24,426 nucleotides of DNA from HGW-17 sp938004375 (GTDB taxonomy: Bacteria > Myxococcota_A > Polyangia > HGW-17). Below the pieces are notes generated by a model. It worked only from the letters and a program-made list of their open reading frames with translations. It was not told the origin of the DNA and made no database searches. This document shows positions 1-6,734 of the stretch, in pieces. A program made the translations under genes and the position numbers. The stretch lies in NCBI GenBank assembly GCA_036802685.1, contig DAIRVS010000056.1:1-24426 (forward strand), written 5' to 3'. The number at the start of each line of letters is the position of its first letter. Position 1 is the stretch's first letter.

Positions 1-1065
1 CGCGCTCCAGGTCACCACGCGGATGTTTTGGCCGCTGGACTCGAAGCGGGCGGTGAGCCGCGCGGCCACGGCGTCGGCCACGTCCATGTCGCGCAGGCGC
101 ATCTCGATGCCGAAAACGGTCTCGCCGGAGTCGGCGAGCTTGGGGTTGAACGAGTACGAGATGTCCAGGTGGACGTAGGCGAGCTTCTGGTCGTATTCCT
201 CGAAGCCGGCGAAGAAGATGCCGACGACGCACATGTCCAGGTTCTGCACGGCGGGGGCCACCTGGCTGGTGTCCATCGCCATGCCGAACGACGACATGGG
301 CGACAGCAGCGTCACGGAGTCCCCGACCCGCACGCCCATGCGGCGGGCGAGCCCGGAGCCGAGAATGATGCCCGGCCAGGCATGGTCCTGCTGCCGGCAG
401 TAGTCGTCGCCGGAGGCCGGCGCGACGGCCTTCGCGTCCTCGACGGTCTCCTCGGAGTCGTCGGTCACGACCGCGACGGCGGGGCGAAAGTCCCGGTTGC
501 GCTCCAGGGCGAAGATGTCGCCCTCGAGGAGGTGCCGGGGCAGGTCGAGCACGCGGGAGGCCAGTGAAGGGGAGATCCCCTTGACCAGCACGCCGCTGTG
601 CCGGCCGCCTCGCACGACGAGCATCTCGTTGAGGTTGAAGGGAGCCGCCTCGATCACGTCCGCGTCTTCCCGGGCGATCCCCAGGGTCTTCTCGGGATCC
701 GGGAACGTGGCCCCCTGGGGCATCAGTAGGATGTGACCGTTGACGCCCAATATCTTCTCCTTGAATTCCCGCTGGAACCCGGAGGAGACGGACCAGACCA
801 GCGTGAGGACGGTGGTGCCCAAAAGCACGCTGGAGATGGAGATGGTGGTGAACACCGAGAAGAACCGGAGCAGAGCGAAGACGCTGGTGCCCAGCAGGCC
901 GACCCCGAATAGGATGGCGCCGATGAACTGATACCAGCTCGGCCCGGTGAAGAACAGCGCGATGTTCAGGATCGCGAAGAGGAGAAAGGCGAAGAAGAGC
1001 GCGGCGAAGAGCCGGCTGCGCCTGGGGTTGTAGAGATACCGCCAGCTGGTGAACAGTTCGAACAT
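1..1065 (-). CDS. LolC/LolE-type ABC transporter permease (FtsX/MacB superfamily), 3' end cut by window edge
   Basis: The frame is open from ATG at 1065 to the window edge (355 codons), so the C-terminus is missing. After an N-terminal basic stretch (WRYLYNPRRSR) come about three hydrophobic segments, then SSGFQREFKEKILGVNGHI, the signature seen after the first TM helix of LolC/LolE lipoprotein-release permeases. A periplasmic MacB-like beta domain follows. LolC/E with LolD normally extracts lipoproteins from the inner membrane for transfer to LolA. Compared with canonical LolC/E there are extra hydrophobic segments (about residues 18-65) before the signature. The start lies 6 nt after the stop of the signal-peptidase-like gene, so the two are probably co-transcribed. 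Family assignment is fairly sure. The specific substrate (lipoprotein or other) is not, because no ATPase gene is visible. Confidence 0.82.
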   Translation of the reverse strand, partial: MFELFTSWRYLYNPRRSRLFAALFFAFLLFAILNIALFFTGPSWYQFIGAILFGVGLLGTSVFALLRFFSVFTTISISSVLLGTTVLTLVWSVSSGFQREFKEKILGVNGHILLMPQGATFPDPEKTLGIAREDADVIEAAPFNLNEMLVVRGGRHSGVLVKGISPSLASRVLDLPRHLLEGDIFALERNRDFRPAVAVVTDDSEETVEDAKAVAPASGDDYCRQQDHAWPGIILGSGLARRMGVRVGDSVTLLSPMSSFGMAMDTSQVAPAVQNLDMCVVGIFFAGFEEYDQKLAYVHLDISYSFNPKLADSGETVFGIEMRLRDMDVADAVAARLTARFESSGQNIRVVTWSA

Positions 1066-1071
1066 GCGAGG

Positions 1072-2133
1072 TTAACCGCCCGTGAGGCCGATCCGGTGCC
1101 AGGCGACGCCGCGCGTCGGGTGGCGGGACCACAGGATGACCAGCGGCGTCCCGGCCACATCGGACGCGCGCACTCTCAGCCAGGCGCTTTGTAGCACGAA
1201 CTGACGCAGATCGCTCAATAAAAACAGTTCCCCCGGCCCCACCTGGAAGACGAGCTCCCGGTACGTCGAGGCGGGGCCATCCTCGACCGTGGCGATGGGG
1301 TACGATCTTCCGGTCGGGCCGCGCCGCTCCTCGTGGAAGGTGCAGCGCTGCGCGCGTCCGTCTGGCAGCGTCCACACGCAGAACTCGTCACGCTGCTCCG
1401 ACACGGGGGCGGCGTCGGCGCGATCGGTGCGGTAGAGAATCCGGCCCCGCTCGTCGACCTCCACCTCCACGCGCTCTCCCGGCAGACCGGCGACCCGCAT
1501 GACGCGGGGGCCGTCCCCGGTCAGGAGACCGACGAGCGCCCCGTGACCGGGCGACCCTCCGTACGCCCAGGGGAGCCAGGCTCCCCGGCGCACTCCCAGC
1601 ACCACGTCCCCGGGCTGGGTGAACGAGGTGTCGGCATGTCCCGGCAGCTCGTAGACGAAGAAGGCCTGGCAGAACCACAGCGCGGGCAGCACCTGCAGGG
1701 CGGCGAAAACCGGGATCACCCGGACCACGGGGCGCAGCGGCCGCGTCCGTCCGGCGAGCCAGGCGTCGGCCACGCAGGCGAGCTTCGCCACGGCGCCGAA
1801 CCAGAAGACCGGACCCAGCAGGGACGGGGCCGCCCCCAGGAGCGCCAGCGGCAGCATCACGAGGAACGGGCCGGCCAGGAGCCCGGCGAACAGCGCGACG
1901 AACAGCAGGTCCACGCTGTGGATCCACACGGCGGCGACGAGGAACCCGGCCGCGAGCCCCGCCCAGCCGACCCCCCGGGCGCGCTGGCCGGCCGCGTACT
2001 GCCCCAGACCGGAGAACAGCAGGGACCAGCCCGCGGCGATCCAGGCGCTGCGGGAGGAACCGTATCGATGAATGAGGTCGGCCGCGTGCGTGGCCAGGCG
2101 GAGATCCATCCGCCAGCGGGGGGGGGCCTTCAT
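1072..2133 (-). CDS. Polytopic membrane protein with a degenerate signal peptidase I (S26) domain, predicted catalytically dead
   Basis: 353 aa. Residues 1-150 hold several hydrophobic segments, including a SGLGQYAAGQ motif like the xGLGQxxxGQ of small polytopic membrane proteins. The C-terminal half aligns by eye with signal peptidase I: PGDVVLG follows the place of box B, VMRVAGLPGE matches box D (family: KRxxGLPGD), and SDLRQFVLQSAWLRV matches box E (GDNRxxSxDSR). The catalytic Ser of the SMxPT box is not found at the expected spacing before PGD (Ala is there), and the catalytic Lys of box D is Met. It is therefore probably not an active peptidase, and could be a scaffold or binding protein. 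It lies 4 nt after the winged-helix gene and 6 nt before the ABC permease. The Shine-Dalgarno is weak, and an alternative start is ATG at 2109. A run of nine G (2118-2126) lies just inside the start. Confidence 0.75.
   Translation of the reverse strand: MKAPPRWRMDLRLATHAADLIHRYGSSRSAWIAAGWSLLFSGLGQYAAGQRARGVGWAGLAAGFLVAAVWIHSVDLLFVALFAGLLAGPFLVMLPLALLGAAPSLLGPVFWFGAVAKLACVADAWLAGRTRPLRPVVRVIPVFAALQVLPALWFCQAFFVYELPGHADTSFTQPGDVVLGVRRGAWLPWAYGGSPGHGALVGLLTGDGPRVMRVAGLPGERVEVEVDERGRILYRTDRADAAPVSEQRDEFCVWTLPDGRAQRCTFHEERRGPTGRSYPIATVEDGPASTYRELVFQVGPGELFLLSDLRQFVLQSAWLRVRASDVAGTPLVILWSRHPTRGVAWHRIGLTGG
2118..2126. repeat. Homopolymer G9 tract inside the 5' end of a coding region
   Basis: Nine consecutive G on the plus strand (C on the coding strand) cover codons 3-6 of the signal-peptidase-like gene. 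Such tracts can slip in replication or be miscounted in assembly. A one-base change would frameshift the ATG-2133 start but leave the internal ATG at 2109 intact. Confidence 0.9.
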
Positions 2134-2137
2134 GGAA

Positions 2138-2794
2138 TCAGTCCAGGTGGAACTCGACCTTGAGCAGGGCCTCTCCCTTGGGGGTGACGTGGTATTCCTT
2201 GGCGCCCTTGCGGCTCTCGGCGCGGTCGCGCACCTTGATCATGCCCGTGTCCATGCCCTTCTGCTGGATCACCTTGCGCACGTTCTGCGGCAGAATGTGG
2301 TAACCGGTCAGGTCTCCCATCTCGGAGACCTCCTGCGGGGACATCCACTTGCGATCCGAGAGGACCATCAGGTACAGGACCTTGAGAAACTGGTTGCGGG
2401 AGAAGACCTGCGTGAGCAGCTCGTCGGGGAGCGCCTCGAGCTGGTCCTTCAGCGCGGAGCCCTCGGATCGGGTCGGCGCGGAGCGCTCCGCCCTGGCCTT
2501 CGCGGGCGCGGGGGACCTGGCATCCACCTCATCCACGGCAGGCACCTCGACGGGAACGGTCGGCGTCACCGGTGGGCAGCAGCAGGGGGCCTCCTCGGCC
2601 GGGTTCCCCAGGCTGCCGATCAGCGGCTCCAGCTTCTCCTTGATGCCGGGCACGTACTTCTCGGCCATGTCCAGAAACTCGACCGCCTTCTCGGTGAGCT
2701 TCACGGCGATTCGACATCCTGTCTCCAGCCCTTTTTCGAGCGCCTTGTCCCGGATCTCCATCCACTGATTCATGTTCGGAAAGTTCTCCATCAT
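2138..2794 (-). CDS. Hypothetical protein with N-terminal helices, Cys/Pro linker and C-terminal winged-helix domain
   Basis: 218 aa, family not recognised. Residues 1-60 are helical and amphipathic. A linker around residue 70 contains a CCC-PP cluster and a Pro/Ala-rich stretch to about 115. Residues 125-218 look like a winged helix-turn-helix: helices around LKVLYLMVLSD and SPQEVSEMGDLTGY, then a recognition-helix-like stretch and a wing ending KEYHVTPKGEALL, a pattern typical of MarR/PadR-like wHTH domains. It may be a regulator or a protein-interaction wHTH, and DNA binding is inferred only. The start has an AGGTG Shine-Dalgarno, and a second ATG follows immediately. It is the first gene of the operon with the signal-peptidase-like and ABC permease genes, and has its own candidate promoter at 2828-2855. 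Confidence 0.78.
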   Translation of the reverse strand: MMENFPNMNQWMEIRDKALEKGLETGCRIAVKLTEKAVEFLDMAEKYVPGIKEKLEPLIGSLGNPAEEAPCCCPPVTPTVPVEVPAVDEVDARSPAPAKARAERSAPTRSEGSALKDQLEALPDELLTQVFSRNQFLKVLYLMVLSDRKWMSPQEVSEMGDLTGYHILPQNVRKVIQQKGMDTGMIKVRDRAESRKGAKEYHVTPKGEALLKVEFHLD

Positions 2795-2827
2795 GGAAAC
2801 ACCTGCCCTTCGTGTAAGTCAGCCCAG

Positions 2828-2855
2828 ACTAAACACATTTGCCGCACGGCGTCAA
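2828..2855 (-). promoter_or_regulatory. Candidate sigma70-type promoter for the winged-helix operon
   Basis: On the minus strand TTGACG (2855-2850) is followed after 16 nt by TTTAGT (2833-2828). It lies 34 nt upstream of the ATG at 2794, in the spacer after the SIMPL gene. A second GTTGACG copy overlaps the SIMPL stop region just upstream. Confidence 0.5.
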
Positions 2856-2858
2856 CCG

Positions 2859-3608
2859 TCAACGGGACACGGAGAATTCACAGGACACCACGGCCTTCAC
2901 CGTCTTCTCGATGGTCGAGGTGTCGTAGGAGCCGGAGTCCGAGACCTCGGTGGAGGCGGGCGCGGTGATCTGGAAGATGCCCTGAGAGACGGAGACCAGG
3001 GCGCCGACGCCCGTGCCGGTGTTCTCGGCCAGGGAACGGGCCCGCTCGAGGGCGTTGTGCATGGCGCGGCCCAGCAGATCCAGTTTCATTTTTTCAAGTC
3101 CGCTGAAGGTGTAGCGGGCCGGGTGGGCGCGGAACTCCAGCCCGTGCTTGATCAACTCGGGGGACTGACGCGCGATCTGATCGACCTTGCTGACCTCGCG
3201 GGACTGGAGCTCGACCGACTGGCGCAGCACGAAGGCCTCGATCACCGGCGTGGGATTTCCGCGCTCATCGAGGCGGGACAGGCTCTCGAGCTGGACCGGA
3301 TGGAAGATGACCTTCGTCTCGGGCGAAAAGCCGTATTGTTTGATCATGTCATGGACGAGCATGCGTCGGCTCTCGAGGGCCAGATAGCCCTCCTTGAGGT
3401 CGGCCGCGCGGACCACCCACTCCCCGCTCCAACTCGCCTGGTCGGCAATCACCTGCTGTTCGGCGGTCCCCTTGACGCGTATCACCCGCTGCTGCTTCAT
3501 TCCCAGCAGGGCGTTCCCGATGAAGACCGACGAGACGATCAGTCCCGCCGCCAGGCAGATTCCCAGCACGATCAGCCCGATTTTTCCGTCCTGCCTGGAC
3601 TCGCTCAT
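2859..3608 (-). CDS. SIMPL domain (DUF541) membrane-anchored protein
   Basis: 249 aa from ATG 3608. An in-frame ATG at 3623 is rejected because the AAGGAGGG Shine-Dalgarno lies between the two. Residues about 9-32 form one hydrophobic segment (IGLIVLGICLAAGLIVSS), giving a signal anchor or uncleaved signal peptide. The rest is a SIMPL fold: RVIRVKGTAEQQVIADQASW, then the central region, and a C-terminal AMHNALERARSLAENTG typical of DUF541 (family: A...A..kA..lA...G). SIMPL proteins are periplasmic or cell-surface proteins of mostly unknown biochemical role (for example E. coli YggE). The gene stands alone between the paralog array and the winged-helix operon. Family assignment is good. Confidence 0.85.
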   Translation of the reverse strand: MSESRQDGKIGLIVLGICLAAGLIVSSVFIGNALLGMKQQRVIRVKGTAEQQVIADQASWSGEWVVRAADLKEGYLALESRRMLVHDMIKQYGFSPETKVIFHPVQLESLSRLDERGNPTPVIEAFVLRQSVELQSREVSKVDQIARQSPELIKHGLEFRAHPARYTFSGLEKMKLDLLGRAMHNALERARSLAENTGTGVGALVSVSQGIFQITAPASTEVSDSGSYDTSTIEKTVKAVVSCEFSVSR

Positions 3609-3649
3609 GGAACCCTCCTTCACCGGCCGCCAGGGGCCGAAGCCGGGTG

Positions 3650-3655
3650 ACTATA
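3650..3655 (-). promoter_or_regulatory. Candidate -10 box for the SIMPL gene
   Basis: The minus strand reads TATAGT about 41 nt upstream of the ATG at 3608. No convincing -35 is present at 16-18 nt; that position falls in the CGAAAT array. Low confidence. Confidence 0.3.
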
Positions 3656-3669
3656 CAATGAAAATCCCT

Positions 3670-3689
3670 CGAAATCGAAATCGAAATCG
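3670..3689. repeat. Hexanucleotide array (GAAATC)x3, copy A
   Basis: Three perfect GAAATC units at 3671-3688 with flanking C and G. This is one of a pair in the 244-bp spacer between the last paralog (stop at 3853) and the SIMPL start (3608). AGATGGT occurs just after this array and again just before copy B. Confidence 0.9.
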
Positions 3690-3773
3690 GTCCAGATGGT
3701 TTTCGGAGTTGGCGCAGTTTCAAGTATCAAGTCATCGCCGACCTCGCCACCAAACCCTTAGATGGTCACGCAT

Positions 3774-3791
3774 GAAATCGAAATCGAAATC
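3774..3791. repeat. Hexanucleotide array (GAAATC)x3, copy B
   Basis: Three perfect GAAATC units in the same orientation as copy A, 85 nt away. The spacer between the arrays contains CAAGTATCAAGT, another short near-repeat. No open reading frame with coding character fits this spacer, so it is treated as intergenic. Confidence 0.9.
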
Positions 3792-3852
3792 GGGAGACGG
3801 GCGTTCCCCGCTTCCGGGCAGGGGTCCCCGCCAATCGCCCGCATTGCCGGAC

Positions 3853-4626
3853 TCAGGGCTGAGGATCGCCGGGGGTCGTCGGACGGGGACGAGGGCGGTC
3901 ATCGGGGCGCGGGATGGGCTTCACCGGCGGGTGGGGCCGCATCTCGATGGGCGGCGGCTCCATCACCGGCTCCATCACCGGCTCCATGGGCGGCGGCGGC
4001 ATGGGCTCTTCGGGCGGCAGCGCGACGGGGGGGTGGTCGCGGACCTCCATAGGCGGCGGCGGCGGCGGATTGGGAGCGATGGGGGGCTGGTCGCGCACGT
4101 CGATGGGGGGCGGCTCCATCGGTTTGTCCGGGGGCGGCTTGTCGCAGCCGGAGACCCCCAGGAGGCCGGCCACGGCCATCCCGGCCACGGCAGCGGCCCG
4201 CGCCACGGGAGCGGCCGCGGCGATGGCGGGAGCGGCCGCGGCGACCGAGGGCGCGACGAAGTACTCCGGATCATGGGAGGCGGTCGTGAAGCCGTGGACG
4301 TGCAGGCGCAGCCGGCGGTCTCCCAGGGTGAGCTCGTCGCCGTCGAGGAGCACCACGGGTTTTTGCTCCTCCACCTCCACGAAGCGGCCGCCGCGGTGCA
4401 CACGCGCCCCCCCTGCGGCCCCCGGCTCCCGGTAGCACACCAATTTTTCATCCAGGGAGACCACCAACCGGATCGCGGCAGGCGCCCCGGAGCGCCACTC
4501 CACGATGCCGTCGGGCGTGAGCGCCAGCCCCGGCTGCAGACCGGTCAGCGCGCAGCAGCGCAGATACCGCCGATCCTCGGAGGCGGGGTGACAGTCCTCG
4601 ATGCACAGGGCGATGATGCGAGACAT
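3853..4626 (-). CDS. Paralog 1 of 4: Cys-signature / FHA-like / internal-lipobox protein with Pro-rich tail (putative radical SAM substrate)
   Basis: 257 aa, family not recognised. Residues 4-25 carry the signature IALCIEDC...RRYLRCC (Cys 8, 12, 24). Residues 35-112 are beta-rich and end GARVHRGGR...PVVLLDGDELTLG...LHVHG, resembling the second half of an FHA domain (NG-x-V...L-x-DGD-x-I-x-LG). Residues 142-160 are hydrophobic after Arg143 and end VSG-C161, which fits a lipobox but lies mid-protein. The 96-residue tail is mostly Pro, Glu and Arg, with three copies of the shared motif: PIDVRDQPP, MEVRDHPP, IEMRPHPP. The Shine-Dalgarno is AGGAGGAG. It is the last gene of the radical SAM cluster. 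Inference: an inner-membrane or lipid-anchored protein whose tail is modified by the upstream radical SAM enzyme. Confidence 0.75.
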   Translation of the reverse strand: MSRIIALCIEDCHPASEDRRYLRCCALTGLQPGLALTPDGIVEWRSGAPAAIRLVVSLDEKLVCYREPGAAGGARVHRGGRFVEVEEQKPVVLLDGDELTLGDRRLRLHVHGFTTASHDPEYFVAPSVAAAAPAIAAAAPVARAAAVAGMAVAGLLGVSGCDKPPPDKPMEPPPIDVRDQPPIAPNPPPPPPMEVRDHPPVALPPEEPMPPPPMEPVMEPVMEPPPIEMRPHPPVKPIPRPDDRPRPRPTTPGDPQP

Positions 4627-4650
4627 GGAAAACTCTCCTCCTGGTGGCCG

Positions 4651-5289
4651 TCAGTTGGCCACGTCCGGCGGCTGGAACCGCGTCTCGATGGGCTCGGTCT
4701 TCTTCTCCGGCTCGGTCTCGGGCGGCTCCGGAACCGGCGCCGAGACCGGCGGGGGCGCGGCGGTGAGGACCCCGGGCTGCTCGTTCACGGGCTGCTCCCG
4801 CGGACAACCGGCGCCCGCCAGCGCAGTCACGGCGATCACGCCCGCTGCCGCGAGGCGGGCCCAGGTGTGCCGGGCGGGCTCATCGGCCGTGGCGCCGTTC
4901 TCGCCCGGCTGGAGGTAGCGCGGCTCGGCGGCCCCGGCGGCGACACCGTGCAGGTGGATCCGGTAGCAGCGACCCGGGTGGGCGAGGTAGTCGCCGTCCA
5001 CGAGGATGACCGGTCGGCCGGTCTCCAGTTCGACCCTGCGACTGGCGCGAGTGACGCGGGCCCCGGCGGGCATGCCCGGGTCGCGGATCACCCCCAGGCG
5101 CTCGTCCCCGGTCACGAAGAGGCGGCAGAACCCGGGAGCCCCGCCGTCCTCGTCGCGCCACAGGATCCGGCCGTCCGCGGCCAGCAACAGGCGGAACTCC
5201 GGGCCGGAGCCGGCCACGCAACGCAGATACCGGAGATGCTCGTGGACCGGGTAACAGTCCTCGACGCACAGCGCGATGGGGTTCGGCAT
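4651..5289 (-). CDS. Paralog 2 of 4: Cys-signature / FHA-like / internal-lipobox protein, short tail
   Basis: 212 aa. The N-terminus IALCVEDCYPVHEHLRYLRC (Cys 8, 12, 24) is nearly identical to that of the other three copies. The beta-rich domain (about 33-115) ends GARVTRASRR...PVILVDGDYL...CYRIHLHG. At 141-162 HTWARLAAAG begins a hydrophobic segment ending AGAGC162. The tail is only 50 residues and has one divergent motif copy (PIETRFQPP) near the C-terminus plus a charged EPEKKTE stretch. AGGAGG lies 6 nt before the ATG, and the gene starts 9 nt after paralog 3. Role unknown. The same architecture suggests the same kind of role as its neighbours, with a reduced number of putative target motifs. 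Confidence 0.75.
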   Translation of the reverse strand: MPNPIALCVEDCYPVHEHLRYLRCVAGSGPEFRLLLAADGRILWRDEDGGAPGFCRLFVTGDERLGVIRDPGMPAGARVTRASRRVELETGRPVILVDGDYLAHPGRCYRIHLHGVAAGAAEPRYLQPGENGATADEPARHTWARLAAAGVIAVTALAGAGCPREQPVNEQPGVLTAAPPPVSAPVPEPPETEPEKKTEPIETRFQPPDVAN

Positions 5290-5298
5290 GGGAGCCTC

Positions 5299-6069
5299 CT
5301 ATTTCGTACCCGTGGGTGGCTTGGGCGGGGGGTTCGGCGCGATGGGCGGGGCCACCGCCGGCGGCACCGGACGCACCTCGATGGGCGCCTTCTTCATGTC
5401 CTTCCCGTCGTCGGGGACACCGGCGTCGGCCTTGGGAGGCGGTGGGGGCGGCGGGGGCGGCGGGGGCTCCGGCGCCACCTTGGGCGGCTCGTCGCGCACC
5501 TCCATGGGCGGCGGCGGCATGGACTCCTCCAGGGGCGGTTCTGGGGTCTGCTCCACCGCGGGCGGCTGGTCGCGCACCTCGATGGTCTTGGTGTCCTCGG
5601 CGGGGGGCCGGCTGCAGGCGGGCGCCGCGACCGTCCCGAGCACCAGGGCCCCGGCGGCGGCCAGGCGGGCCCACGTGGAGGACGCGGGCTCCTCGAAGTC
5701 CAGGTAGCGCGGTTCGGTGACCGCCGGGGCCTGCCCGTGCACGTGAAGCCGGTAGCAGTGACCGGACAACAGCAGGTAGTCGCCGTCGATCACGACGACC
5801 GGTTTATTCTCCTCGAGCGCCACCTCGCGTCCGGCGCGATGCACCCGCGCGCCCGCCGGGGCACCCGGGGGACGGAAACAGATCAACTTCTCGTCCGAGG
5901 AGACCCAGAGCTCGCACAGGACGGGCCCCTCCCCCTTCCACACGACCTCGCCGGCGGGCGTGATCGCCAGGCCCGGATCGACGCCGGTGATGGCGGTGCA
6001 GCGCAGGTAGCGCAGGCTCTCGTGGGGCGGATAGCAGTTCTCGATGCAGATGGCCAACGGTTTCGGCAT
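5299..6069 (-). CDS. Paralog 3 of 4: Cys-signature / FHA-like / internal-lipobox protein with poly-Pro tail
   Basis: 256 aa from ATG 6069, preceded by GGAGGATTGACC. Longer upstream starts in the same frame would run through paralog 4 in another phase and are rejected. The N-terminus is LAICIENCYPPHESLRYLRC (Cys 8, 12, 24). The FHA-like half domain ends GARVHRAGR...PVVVIDGDYLLLS...CYRLHVHG (72-112). STWARLAAAG at 131-140 opens the hydrophobic segment, which ends APAC152. The 104-residue tail contains three motif copies (IEVRDQPP, MEVRDEPP, IEVRPVPP) and a run of eleven Pro. With paralog 1 it forms the long-tail pair, while paralogs 2 and 4 form the short-tail pair. Function unknown. Confidence 0.75.
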   Translation of the reverse strand: MPKPLAICIENCYPPHESLRYLRCTAITGVDPGLAITPAGEVVWKGEGPVLCELWVSSDEKLICFRPPGAPAGARVHRAGREVALEENKPVVVIDGDYLLLSGHCYRLHVHGQAPAVTEPRYLDFEEPASSTWARLAAAGALVLGTVAAPACSRPPAEDTKTIEVRDQPPAVEQTPEPPLEESMPPPPMEVRDEPPKVAPEPPPPPPPPPPPKADAGVPDDGKDMKKAPIEVRPVPPAVAPPIAPNPPPKPPTGTK

Positions 6070-6082
6070 GGTCAATCCTCCA

Positions 6083-6102
6083 CGGGGCCCATCCCGGCCC
6101 CG
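6083..6102. other. GC-rich hairpin between paralogs 4 and 3
   Basis: CGGGGCC - CATCCC - GGCCCCG forms a perfect 7-bp stem with a 6-nt loop in the 41-nt gap between the stop of paralog 4 (6111) and the start of paralog 3 (6069). It has no T tract, so it is not a classic terminator. It could affect mRNA stability or relative expression. Confidence 0.45.
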
Positions 6103-6110
6103 GACGTCAC

Positions 6111-6725
6111 TTAAGGATAATTCGGATCCGGCGCGATCACGGGCGGCTCGTCCCGGACGTCGATCGGATCGACCTTGGTCTTGGGCTCCTTGCCCTCGGG
6201 CGGCTCCGGGCGCGGGGGTACGGGCTCGTCCCGTTGCACGTCCGGCCGCTCGTTCACGCTGCTCTCCTTCGGCGCACAGCCGATGCCTCCTGCGAACCCG
6301 GTCACCGCGATGAGCCCGGCGGCGGCGAACCGCGCCAGGGTGGAGGCGGCCGGCTCCTGCTCGTGCAGGAACGTCGGGACCGCGTGGCGCCGCGCCTCGC
6401 CGTGCACATGAATCTGGTAGCACCGGCCCGGCACCGCCAGGAAGTCCCCGTCGCACAGGATCACCGGCTTGCCCGGCGCGAGGTCCACGAACCGGCCGCC
6501 GCGATGCACCCGCCCCCCCGGCAGGCTGCCGGCGGTGGCCAGGCACGCCAGGCGGCCGTCCCCGGTCACCCGCAGCTCGCAGCACGACCCGGGCCCGGCG
6601 TCGACGACGCCCCCGGGTCCCACGTGGAGGCCGAGCTCCTGCACGACCGTGCACTGCAGATGGCGCAGCCCCTCATGGGCCGGATAGCAGTCCTCGAGAC
6701 AGATGGCGATGATCATCCCCGACAT
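6111..6725 (-). CDS. Paralog 4 of 4 (promoter-proximal): Cys-signature / FHA-like / internal-lipobox protein, short tail
   Basis: 204 aa, starting 9 nt after the radical SAM stop with an AGGAGG Shine-Dalgarno, so translation is likely coupled to the enzyme gene. The N-terminus is IIAICLEDCYPAHEGLRHLQC (Cys 9, 13, 25). The beta-rich domain ends GGRVHRGGR...PVILCDGDFL...CYQIHVHG. STLARFAAAG at 128-137 begins a hydrophobic segment ending GGIGC150. The 54-residue tail has charged Pro/Glu/Lys sequence and one clean motif copy (PIDVRDEPP) 12 residues from the end. This arrangement of enzyme gene followed directly by a small protein with a conserved N-terminus and a variable C-terminus is typical of RiPP precursor loci, although these proteins are much longer than usual precursors. 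Confidence 0.75.
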   Translation of the reverse strand: MSGMIIAICLEDCYPAHEGLRHLQCTVVQELGLHVGPGGVVDAGPGSCCELRVTGDGRLACLATAGSLPGGRVHRGGRFVDLAPGKPVILCDGDFLAVPGRCYQIHVHGEARRHAVPTFLHEQEPAASTLARFAAAGLIAVTGFAGGIGCAPKESSVNERPDVQRDEPVPPRPEPPEGKEPKTKVDPIDVRDEPPVIAPDPNYP

Positions 6726-6734
6726 GAAAACCTC

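Noticed and set aside
3800..3825. Possible terminator after paralog 1 (CCCG-CTTC-CGGG)
   Set aside because: Only a 4-bp stem and no T tract on either strand.
3394..6114. A 906-codon plus-strand frame opposite the paralog array
   Set aside because: Arg/Gly/His-rich antisense shadow. The minus-strand genes have AGGAGG sites and mutual homology.
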